7,486 nucleotides of DNA from Thermohalobaculum sp039185235 (GTDB lineage Bacteria; Pseudomonadota; Alphaproteobacteria; Rhodobacterales; Rhodobacteraceae). The DNA lies in the NCBI GenBank assembly GCA_039185235.1, contig JBCDAS010000217.1, forward strand, positions 1 to 7,486, written 5' to 3'. How positions within the stretch are numbered: the first letter of the stretch is position 1; each line of letters starts with the position of its first letter. The notes under the pieces are model-generated. The model saw nothing but the letters and a program-made list of their open reading frames with translations, did no database searches and was not told where the DNA came from. Positions 1 to 5,321 of the stretch are shown piece by piece. The position numbers and the translations under genes are program-made.

Positions 1-362
1 TCCCAATCATAGCTGAACCCCATCGCCTTCAGCTGATCGCGCATGGCGTCGATGTTTTGATAGGTCCAAATGCCCGGCGGGGTCTTGTTCTGTATCGCGG
101 CGTTCTCCGCCGGCATCCCAAAGGCATCCCACCCCATCGGATGCAGCACGTTGAACCCACGGGCGCGCTTGTAGCGCGCCATTACATCGCCCAGGGAGTA
201 GTTCCGCACATGGCCCATATGGATTTTGCCGGACGGATAGGGGAACATCTCGAGGACGTAGAACTTCGGACGGCTTTCATCGCGCTCGGCCCGAAAGACG
301 CCGCGCTCCTCCCAAATCCTTTGCCATTTTGGCTCGGCCATCGCTGCGTCATAGCGTTCCAT
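1..362 (-). CDS. leuS: Leucyl-tRNA synthetase, N-terminal part (runs off left edge)
   Basis: Class I aminoacyl-tRNA synthetase that charges tRNA-Leu with leucine in the cytoplasm. Reading the minus strand from the ATG at 362-360 gives about 120 codons beginning MERYDAAMAEPKWQRIWEER, the usual bacterial LeuS opening. The stretch EMFPYPSGKIHMGHVRNYS follows and contains the HIGH-type ATP-binding signature (HMGH). NVLHPMGWDAFGMPAENAA comes next, a hallmark of the LeuS Rossmann catalytic core. The start is supported by a purine-rich AGGACAGGG just upstream on the minus strand. The editing domain, KMSKS loop and anticodon-binding domain lie beyond the window. It sits 103 bases downstream of the lytic transglycosylase gene on the same strand, with no clear terminator between, so co-transcription is possible. 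It is a housekeeping gene and marks the edge of the pilus locus. Confidence 0.97.
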   Translation of the reverse strand, partial: MERYDAAMAEPKWQRIWEERGVFRAERDESRPKFYVLEMFPYPSGKIHMGHVRNYSLGDVMARYKRARGFNVLHPMGWDAFGMPAENAAIQNKTPPGIWTYQNIDAMRDQLKAMGFSYDW

Positions 363-465
363 AATCGTCCCTGTCCTTTTGCCGAGCGATCTCGCCCAGC
401 GTGAAGCCCGCGCCTCTGATAGAGTGCGGGCGGATTGATTTCAATCGAAGCTGAGGCGCCGTCGG

Positions 466-1296
466 TTAGGATCCTGTTTCACGCCAGAGACAGGACCGCC
501 GAGGCCCTGCCGGCACAACCAGGCAGAGGTTTTCGGCTGCCGCAATGGCATCCATCACGATTGGAATGTAGTCCCGCGTCTCTCGATAGGGCGGTACGCC
601 ATCGTGCTTATCAACCGCGTTCTCCCCGGCATTGTAACCGGCCAGAGTGAGAAGCGGGTCATTTCCGAATCTCTCAAGCAAAAACGCCAGATAGGCGCTG
701 CCGCCATCAATGTTTTGCGCTGGGTCGAAGCTATTGGACACCCCAAATCGCTTTGCCGTGGCTGGAATCAGCTGCATGAGCCCCTGCGCGCCTTTCGGGC
801 TTTGTGCCTTTGGCTTGCCGCGAGATTCGGCTGTTATGACGCCGAGGATCAAGATTTCAGAGATCTGGTGCTTTCGAGCAGCCGTGGTGATCTGCGCACG
901 CCAACGCTCCGAGATCTCAGCGACGCGGGCCGCAGAGACAATCGCTTCACCTTTGGTCCTGCGCTCGCGGAGCACGGCAAGCGCCTCCTGGTAACGATCC
1001 GCGGCCCCGGGTCCTTTTGGATCAAGCTCCTCCCAGAACCATTCATGACGGGCCTTGGAAGGAATTGAAATGCTGTTTGGGTCCGAGCCAGGCACGCGGA
1101 TCCTCTTACGCGCGTTGCGACTGGGCGGTGTCACGATATGCATATTAGAACGATCACCAACCCTGACGCCGTTTTTCAAGACGCCAGCTTCGACAGTCGA
1201 ATCAATGCCAAAGCCCCAAAAACCTAAGCTGAGGAATGAGGCAAATACGAAGATATTGCCACATTTTGGCCGTATTCTTGCAGATTTGCTCCGCAT
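466..1296 (-). CDS. Exported lytic transglycosylase, SLT (GH23) domain
   Basis: Predicted murein lytic transglycosylase that cleaves the MurNAc-GlcNAc bond of peptidoglycan in the periplasm, leaving 1,6-anhydro ends. Numbering from the ATG at 1296 gives 276 aa. A basic start (MRSKSARIRPK), a hydrophobic stretch at about residues 14-31 and a likely cut after VEA (A37) make a Sec signal peptide. Residues 38-135 are a low-complexity, charged linker. The SLT domain spans about 139-253: catalytic Glu157 in ITAESRG, then SPKGAQGLMQLIPATA (GLMQL at 172-176), AGYNAGE at 219-225 and YIPIV at 243-247. All usual family motifs are intact. An in-frame GTG at 1305 would add three residues. I prefer the ATG because a GGGTGAT ribosome-binding site sits 4-5 bases upstream. 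The gene diverges from the pilin gene, and a role in opening the wall for the pilus machine is an inference from position; a general wall-turnover role is equally possible. Confidence 0.93.
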   Translation of the reverse strand: MRSKSARIRPKCGNIFVFASFLSLGFWGFGIDSTVEAGVLKNGVRVGDRSNMHIVTPPSRNARKRIRVPGSDPNSISIPSKARHEWFWEELDPKGPGAADRYQEALAVLRERRTKGEAIVSAARVAEISERWRAQITTAARKHQISEILILGVITAESRGKPKAQSPKGAQGLMQLIPATAKRFGVSNSFDPAQNIDGGSAYLAFLLERFGNDPLLTLAGYNAGENAVDKHDGVPPYRETRDYIPIVMDAIAAAENLCLVVPAGPRRSCLWRETGS

Positions 1297-1311
1297 TGAG
1301 ATCACCCGCTG

Positions 1312-1345
1312 CCCGCGATTTGCCGTATTCTACAAAAATCGCGGG
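1312..1345. repeat. Perfect 10-bp inverted repeat in the divergent intergenic region
   Basis: The left arm CCCGCGATTT (1312-1321) and right arm AAATCGCGGG (1336-1345) are exact reverse complements around a 14-base spacer. It lies 15 bases upstream of the transglycosylase ATG and 183 bases upstream of the pilin ATG. No T-run follows on either strand, so it is not an intrinsic terminator. On the minus strand the spacer contains TAGAAT (1332-1327), a possible -10 element, which would make the repeat an operator around the transglycosylase promoter. I see no good -35 element to match. As RNA it could instead be a leader hairpin. The rest of 1297-1528 holds only the pilin ribosome-binding site; I could not identify a convincing promoter for the pilin. 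Confidence 0.5.
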
Positions 1346-1528
1346 AGAAAGCGATCTCGAGCGAGGATTTCTTGCCAACTTTCTTTCTTTAGGTGCGTGG
1401 TTGGTGCTATATGGGCGATGTCAGAGGGGTGTGCGCATCAGAGTGTGAATCCATACATGGAAGATGCAATCGTCTGGGGGTTGGAAGCAGCCTCAAAATC
1501 GCAATCTTTGAACGTCTGGAGGGTTCAA

Positions 1529-1741
1529 ATGACTATGTTTCAAAATTACGTCCGCGATGAGGCGGGTGCTGTAACCATCGACTGGGTTGCCCTTACTGCG
1601 GGCATCTTGCTGTTGGCTATTGCGCTTGTCTACGGGATCTTCAACAACGGCGTCGACCCGCTCGTTGAACGCATCAACAGCGCGCTTAGCACCGCTGGTG
1701 CCGGTGTGACCATCGGTCCGGCGCCAAATCTCGGAGATTGA
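1529..1741 (+). CDS. Flp-like type IVb prepilin (tad pilus subunit)
   Basis: Probable major subunit of the tad/Flp pilus, a 70-aa prepilin inserted in the inner membrane and processed before assembly. The start ATG at 1529 follows GGAGGG (1518-1523) by five bases. The open frame continues upstream to 1055, but that part overlaps the transglycosylase gene in antisense and has no ribosome-binding site. The short, charged leader (residues 1-13, ending RDEAG) is followed by AVTIDWVALTAGILLLAIAL, a single hydrophobic helix. Cleavage is expected between Gly13 and Ala14, giving a 57-aa mature protein. Canonical Flp pilins carry Glu at +5 and Tyr at +6 of the mature protein; here the positions are Asp18 and Trp19. 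The polar tail is rich in Asn, Gly and Ala. Its place at the head of a cpaB-cpaF operon supports the call. No prepilin peptidase gene (cpaA/tadV) follows, unlike in Caulobacter-type loci. Confidence 0.85.
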   Translation: MTMFQNYVRDEAGAVTIDWVALTAGILLLAIALVYGIFNNGVDPLVERINSALSTAGAGVTIGPAPNLGD

Positions 1742-1775
1742 TCCTAGATTTTCTTAGGCGCGATCGCCGACAGCC

Positions 1776-1806
1776 AGGGCGCCCGCTGTTGCGGGCGCTC
1801 TTTTTT
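1776..1806 (+). terminator. Intrinsic terminator between pilin gene and cpaB
   Basis: A GC-rich stem of GCGCCCGC (1779-1786) and GCGGGCGC (1791-1798) closes a TGTT loop. Three more pairs, one a G-T wobble, extend it to 1776 and 1801. A run of six T follows at 1801-1806. This is a textbook rho-independent terminator 34 bases after the pilin stop. Its T-run directly abuts the GAGGG that serves cpaB, so there is no room for a separate cpaB promoter after it. The likely effect is abundant short pilin mRNA, with the assembly genes made only by read-through or from a promoter inside or upstream of the pilin gene. Confidence 0.9.
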
Positions 1807-1814
1807 GAGGGTAT

Positions 1815-2636
1815 ATGGGTGGTATGAGAATAGTCGCCATCATGGTTTTTATGATTGGTATTGCACTCGCTGGCGCGGGTGCGTTCTATGCTGCTCAGTT
1901 CTTCGAACGGTACGAGGCCGCCTTGGCCGAGCGAAAGAAGAGCGATCTTGCGACCACACCCGTTATCGTTGCCAGGATCGCTATGCGTTTTGGCCACTCG
2001 ATCGAAAAGACCGATGTCCAGTGGGCGCAATGGCCCACATCGTCGCTTCCTGAAGGTGCTTTCACGGATTACGAGTCGTTCGTTGGAGACGAAACTGAGC
2101 GACGCACAGTCATCCAATCGATCAATATCGGCGAGCCGGTGACATCCGCGAATGCGACTGGATTGGGAGAAACCCCTCGCCTCGCTTTCCAGTTGGATGA
2201 GGGCAAACGGGCTTTTTCATTCATCATTAATGCGCAGACCGCTGTCGCGGGCTTCGTGCAAGCAGGCGATCGCGTTGATTTGCTGCTCACGCGACGGGTC
2301 AATAACCAGACTGTCACCCAAGTCTTCATGCATGATGTGGAGATTATCGCGATCGACCAAGAAACCGAGGCTGCCCAACAAGGCGCGAGGGTTGGTCGCT
2401 TCGCCACAATCCAGGTCGACCCAGTCGATGTCCAAAGACTGACGATTGCTCAGACAACCGGCCAGTTCTCATTGGCACTTCGCGGCGTCAATGAAGAAAA
2501 GCCGGAGTCAGAAGAGACAGCTCCGATGACCACGAACGATCTTTTCGGAATTGTCGAAGAAAAAGCGCCGGTTCAAGAGAAAACGACCGTTAGGGTTCGT
2601 AAGGGCGGTGCTGTAAGCAACGTCGAGGTCGAGTAG
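1815..2636 (+). CDS. cpaB: Flp pilus assembly protein CpaB (RcpC)
   Basis: Periplasmic, membrane-anchored pilus assembly factor thought to work with the CpaC secretin. The 273-aa product has one N-terminal membrane segment (about residues 5-28, RIVAIMVFMIGIALAGAGAF). A SAF-like domain follows at about 47-113 (TTPVIVARIAMRFGHSI to INIGEPVTSANA). The RcpC/CpaB domain is at about 120-234, with RLAFQLDEGKRAFSF, AGFVQAGDRVDLLLTR and a conserved end at FSLALRGVNEE. The last ~35 residues are an acidic to basic low-complexity tail. Length and domain order are usual for the family. The start is uncertain: ATG 1815 lies four bases after GAGG (1807-1810), whereas ATG 1824 (MRIVAIM) resembles the usual family start but is rather far from the same site. 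Translation signals and the preceding terminator suggest expression by read-through from the pilin unit. A 157-base spacer separates it from cpaC. Confidence 0.94.
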   Translation: MGGMRIVAIMVFMIGIALAGAGAFYAAQFFERYEAALAERKKSDLATTPVIVARIAMRFGHSIEKTDVQWAQWPTSSLPEGAFTDYESFVGDETERRTVIQSINIGEPVTSANATGLGETPRLAFQLDEGKRAFSFIINAQTAVAGFVQAGDRVDLLLTRRVNNQTVTQVFMHDVEIIAIDQETEAAQQGARVGRFATIQVDPVDVQRLTIAQTTGQFSLALRGVNEEKPESEETAPMTTNDLFGIVEEKAPVQEKTTVRVRKGGAVSNVEVE

Positions 2637-2655
2637 CTTACCGGCATCAATCTTA

Positions 2656-2695
2656 AGCTGAAACTCAGCTACCTCCCATAAGCTGTTGATTTTTT
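2656..2695 (+). promoter_or_regulatory. Possible alternative hairpins with T-run, cpaB-cpaC spacer
   Basis: AGCTGA (2656-2661) can pair with TCAGCT (2665-2670). The CAGCT of that arm can instead pair with AGCTG at 2681-2685, which is followed by a run of six T (2690-2695). The two folds exclude each other, as in attenuators. The stems are only five or six base pairs and the T-run starts five bases after the second stem, so the second fold would be a weak terminator at best. No leader peptide was seen. The arrangement may be chance. Confidence 0.25.
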
Positions 2696-2741
2696 GGTCC
2701 GTTTCGGGTTTGTATTCGAAGGGATAGCTCTTCGCGCATCG

Positions 2742-2766
2742 TAGGGCCACCATTCCGGTGGTCTTA
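2742..2766 (+). promoter_or_regulatory. Stem-loop upstream of cpaC
   Basis: CCACC (2747-2751) pairs with GGTGG (2757-2761) around an ATTCC loop. Five further pairs, two of them G-T wobbles, extend the stem to 2742 and 2766. It lies 27 bases before the cpaC ATG, and the AGGA ribosome-binding site at 2781-2784 stays outside it. No T-run follows, so it is not a terminator. A role in mRNA stability or processing between cpaB and cpaC is possible but unproven. Confidence 0.35.
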
Positions 2767-2793
2767 GGGGGAAACCAAAAAGGACCTATCGTC

Positions 2794-4251
2794 ATGAGAT
2801 TACTGGGGATTTGTCTCACAGCAGTAGCGATTATGGCGTCGAACGCGCTTATCGTCACAGAAGCGAACGCACAGAGTGTGCTTCGCGTGGCCCGCGGTTT
2901 AGCTTCTAATGACATCACAGTGTTGATTAACCGGGCGATCGTTATCGACAGCGCCGAATCCTTCGTTGAAGTCTCGGTCGCTCAGCCAGAGATCGCGGAT
3001 GTTTCGCCTTTGTCGGACCGATCACTCTATATCTTCGGCAAAGCGCGCGGGACTACGACGCTGACGCTGTTGGGTGAGGGCGGACGGCTGATCACAAATG
3101 TGCTCATCCGCGTCGAACCTGACCTGAATGAGCTGAAAACCAGGCTACGGACGCTCCTGCCAAACGAGCCAGTTGAGGTCCGAACAGCGGGTGCAGGTTT
3201 GGTTCTGTCTGGAGTTGTGTCGGGTAAAGCGAAAATTGATCGCGCAATGTCACTCGCGCGCGCTTATGCAGGAAATGCAGTGACCAATATGATGGTCGTG
3301 GGCGGGACACAACAGGTAAATCTACGCGTCAAGATTGCGGAAGTAGATCGCAACGCAGCCAAAGACCTTGGTATTGGGACACAGTTTGCTGGCACAACGA
3401 CTCGGGTCGGAGCAGCTGGAACATCTGGGGGCGCTGGAGCGACTCTCATTGAAAACTCTGACGTTCCTTTTCCACAGATTGCCGGTGGATCCACTACGCC
3501 GCAGGGATCTGCCAGCCTTCTATCTGATTTTGTTGCGGGCTTTGGGTCTCTAGGCGCAATTTTCTCGATAACCGATACGCTGGTCTTTAATCTCCAGATT
3601 GCGGCGCTCGAATCAAAGGGCTTTGCGAGAAGCTTGGCGGAGCCGAACATTGTAGCACTGTCCGGCGAACAAGCGTCCCTGTTGGTTGGTGGTGAGGCGC
3701 CGATACCCGTGGTCGATGACGAAGGAACGGTCTCGGTCGAGTTTAAAAACATCGGTGTTAGCATGAACTTCGTGCCAACCGTTATCGATGAAGACTTGAT
3801 CAACGTTTCTGTTTCGGCCGAGGTTGCCGAGATTGATCCGACCGTAACCTCTGACGTGGCGGGGGTTTCGGTTTTTGGCTTCTCGACGCAACGGGCGACG
3901 ACGGTGGTTGAGCTGAGAGATGGTCAGAGCTTTGCGATTGCGGGGCTTATTCAAAGTTCATTCACAGACACAATCGACCAAGTGCCGCTCTTGGGTGATT
4001 TGCCCGTACTTGGTCCGTTGTTCCGCTCGACATCGTTCACACGTGGCGATACCGAGTTTGTGGTTATGATCACAGCCACATTGGTTGTGCCGGTCGATGA
4101 TGAGAGCCAAATCTCGCTCCCGACGGACCGGCTCGGCATTCCGAACGAGTTCGATCTCTTTGTAAATGGTAAGACTCAGGAGTTGACACCAGCGGGCCGC
4201 CAAGTCGCGGGCCAAGGTTTGGACGGAGACTATGGATACGTGGTGGAGTGA
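2794..4251 (+). CDS. cpaC: Outer-membrane secretin CpaC (RcpA family)
   Basis: Outer-membrane secretin through which the tad pilus leaves the cell; it would form a homo-oligomeric ring. From the ATG at 2794 it is 485 aa. A frame extension to GTG 2758 adds 12 residues but lacks a ribosome-binding site, whereas AGGA (2781-2784) stands nine bases before the ATG. Residues 1-26 are a signal peptide ending ANA with Gln27 at +1; there is no lipobox, so this is not a lipoprotein. The N-terminal pilus/secretin domain (about 35-108) contains VEVSVAQPEIADVSPLSDRSLYIFGKARG. A BON-like segment lies at about 110-169. A Gly/Thr/Ser-rich insertion at about 195-240 precedes the secretin core (about 265-455), which carries the signature VPLLGDLPVLGPLF at 397-410. 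Length is usual. The lipoprotein gene starts four bases after its stop, so the two are surely co-transcribed and probably translationally coupled. Confidence 0.96.
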   Translation: MRLLGICLTAVAIMASNALIVTEANAQSVLRVARGLASNDITVLINRAIVIDSAESFVEVSVAQPEIADVSPLSDRSLYIFGKARGTTTLTLLGEGGRLITNVLIRVEPDLNELKTRLRTLLPNEPVEVRTAGAGLVLSGVVSGKAKIDRAMSLARAYAGNAVTNMMVVGGTQQVNLRVKIAEVDRNAAKDLGIGTQFAGTTTRVGAAGTSGGAGATLIENSDVPFPQIAGGSTTPQGSASLLSDFVAGFGSLGAIFSITDTLVFNLQIAALESKGFARSLAEPNIVALSGEQASLLVGGEAPIPVVDDEGTVSVEFKNIGVSMNFVPTVIDEDLINVSVSAEVAEIDPTVTSDVAGVSVFGFSTQRATTVVELRDGQSFAIAGLIQSSFTDTIDQVPLLGDLPVLGPLFRSTSFTRGDTEFVVMITATLVVPVDDESQISLPTDRLGIPNEFDLFVNGKTQELTPAGRQVAGQGLDGDYGYVVE

Positions 4252-4255
4252 TAAA

Positions 4256-4876
4256 ATGCGCTACCTGAACACATCAATGCTCCTGGTTGGCAGCCTTGCG
4301 CTCGCGGCCTGCACAGAGGCTGGATACAAAACGGATTTGGATGTCTATGGGACCTCGGTGAACGAGAATATGTTCACTCAAATCGCCTATGGCGATCCGG
4401 AGGCACGGCTCAGAAATTTGGCGATCGATTTCGCGGCTGAGACGCAGGATACCGTCACCTTCGCTTTCGATCGTTCTTCGCTCGATAGCAAAGCGCGTCA
4501 GGCGTTGAAGACGCAGGCGAAATGGCTCAAAGAGCATCCCGGCGTTCGGATGACTGTCATCGGCCATACCGATCTTGTTGGGACCGAGCGTTACAACGAG
4601 GGCCTTGGTCTTCGCCGGGCCCGTACCGTCGTCTCCTACCTCGCCCGTCAAGGCGTCAGCCGCAAACGCTTGGATGCCGTCGAATCAAAAGGTGAGACCG
4701 AGCCGGTCGTACAGACGGAGGATCGCGAACAGCGCAACCGGCGCGCCGTGACGACAGTCGCTGGCTTCGAGCAGGGTTATGTCGGCGATGGTCTGGATGG
4801 CGAAATCGCTCAGCGCCTCTATAACTTCTATCAAGCGGGTGGTCTCACGGTGCAGGAAGCCGACGCTGGCGGATGA
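4256..4876 (+). CDS. Lipoprotein with OmpA-type peptidoglycan-binding domain (in the cpaD position)
   Basis: Probable outer-membrane lipoprotein that holds the pilus machine to peptidoglycan. From ATG 4256 it is 206 aa; the frame opens earlier at 4232, but GGAG (4245-4248) stands seven bases before 4256 and that start yields a clean signal peptide. MRYLNTSMLLVGSLALAAC ends in a lipobox (L16-A-A-C19) with Thr at +2, which points to outer-membrane sorting. The OmpA C-terminal domain spans about 62-175: DTVTFAFDRSSLD, then GHTDLVGTERYNEGLGLRRA. Asp106 and Arg121 are the pair that contacts diaminopimelate in known OmpA domains, and their 15-residue spacing is right. It lies four bases after cpaC and before cpaE, where Caulobacter-type operons have cpaD. 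It shows no resemblance that I recognise to CpaD, so functional replacement is inference from position. I recall the same arrangement in Rhodobacterales loci. Confidence 0.93.
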   Translation: MRYLNTSMLLVGSLALAACTEAGYKTDLDVYGTSVNENMFTQIAYGDPEARLRNLAIDFAAETQDTVTFAFDRSSLDSKARQALKTQAKWLKEHPGVRMTVIGHTDLVGTERYNEGLGLRRARTVVSYLARQGVSRKRLDAVESKGETEPVVQTEDREQRNRRAVTTVAGFEQGYVGDGLDGEIAQRLYNFYQAGGLTVQEADAGG

Positions 4877-4937
4877 TCGCGTGTGAGCAGTCTTGGGCTT
4901 TAAACGGCGTGTTTGATCACAGAGCGGCCTAGATTGT

Positions 4938-4975
4938 GCCTCATGTCGGCTGTAGACCGACTGTAGACACGAGGC
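4938..4975. repeat. Nested inverted and direct repeats downstream of the lipoprotein gene
   Basis: GCCTCATGTC (4938-4947) and GACACGAGGC (4966-4975) form a 10-bp inverted repeat with one mismatch. Inside it, CTGTAGAC occurs twice, at 4950-4957 and 4961-4968, exactly 11 bases apart. GTCGG (4945-4949) can alternatively pair with CCGAC (4957-4961). The 11-base period places the two direct repeats on the same face of the helix, as in many activator-binding sites. No T-run follows, so it is unlikely to be a terminator. It may be an operator for cpaE or an mRNA structure. Confidence 0.4.
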
Positions 4976-5236
4976 GAGCATCGATCGCGTGTTCACCTAA
5001 ATTACACGAGACCCGGATGATTGTGTCTGGTGACGAATTCTATGGGCCCGCGAGGGCGTGGGGTGCTTGCGATGTGGAGACTGGGTGAAAGGAGCACAGC
5101 TTGGCCTTGGGCCGGGAGCAATGCCCTTGTGTTCTCCGCCCCCGTGATCGCGTTGCAATACGAGGACGTGAGCCATCCATCACTTGACCAGAGCGCTTGT
5201 TCGGTTGATCCTTTCGGATCTGCTGCGTTTTCCGGT

Positions 5237-5258
5237 TTCGTACGAACGCTGATCAGCG
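5237..5258. repeat. Two abutting perfect palindromes upstream of cpaE
   Basis: TTCGTACGAA (5237-5246) is a perfect 10-bp palindrome, and CGCTGATCAGCG (5247-5258) directly after it is a perfect 12-bp palindrome. Together they cover 22 bases that end 63 bases before the cpaE ATG. Neither has a loop or T-run, so they look more like protein-binding sites than a terminator. No regulator is identified from sequence. Confidence 0.45.
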
Positions 5259-5321
5259 CGTTTGAGGTATGTGTTGCGTACGGTGCTGCCATGATCACCA
5301 GCGAGCGAGAATGAAACGGAC

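Larger units (their letters stand above)
4877..5321. other. 445-base gap inside the pilus operon, no convincing gene
   Basis: This stretch separates the OmpA-type lipoprotein gene from cpaE, while the flanking junctions are only 4 and 24 bases. It holds two symmetric elements described separately, at 4938-4975 and 5237-5258, and a small hairpin GATCC/GGATC at 5207-5220 without a T-run. Just before cpaE, ATG AAA CGG ACA TGA (5311-5325) forms a four-codon frame whose stop overlaps the cpaE ATG at 5322. A plus-strand frame at 5021-5314 (97 codons, TTG start after GGATGA) is open, but its product has no signal peptide, domain or family I recognise. I therefore do not call it a gene. No intrinsic terminator follows the lipoprotein gene. 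A second promoter for cpaE and cpaF is plausible here. Confidence 0.6.

Noticed and set aside
433..446. GATTGA-TT-TCAATC inverted repeat between the transglycosylase and leuS genes
   Set aside because: A two-base loop and no T-run exclude a terminator; too short and AT-rich to claim as an operator.
57..1068. Plus-strand frames at 57-404, 435-650, 604-1068 and 710-994
   Set aside because: They are antisense to leuS and the transglycosylase gene, whose products are clearly recognisable, and have no family resemblance themselves.
1474..1500. GG-N10-GC spacing resembling a sigma-54 promoter before the pilin
   Set aside because: Flanking bases do not match the TGGCAC and TTGCA elements; the spacing alone is common by chance.
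1055..1528. Upstream extension of the pilin frame (about 158 codons)
   Set aside because: Mostly antisense to the transglycosylase gene, with no ribosome-binding site; the 70-aa form starting at 1529 has a strong GGAGGG and a proper prepilin leader.
1297..1528. CtrA boxes (TTAA-N7-TTAA) as in the Caulobacter pilin promoter
   Set aside because: No such pair is present in the divergent region.
1760..2275. GCGATCGC octamers at about 1761 and 2266
   Set aside because: Too few copies to be a HIP1-type repeat family; expected in a GC-rich genome.
5021..5314. 97-codon plus-strand frame in the gap before cpaE
   Set aside because: TTG start, only a partial ribosome-binding site, no recognisable domain, signal peptide or membrane segment; it crosses both palindromes. 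Kept as a comment, not called as a gene.
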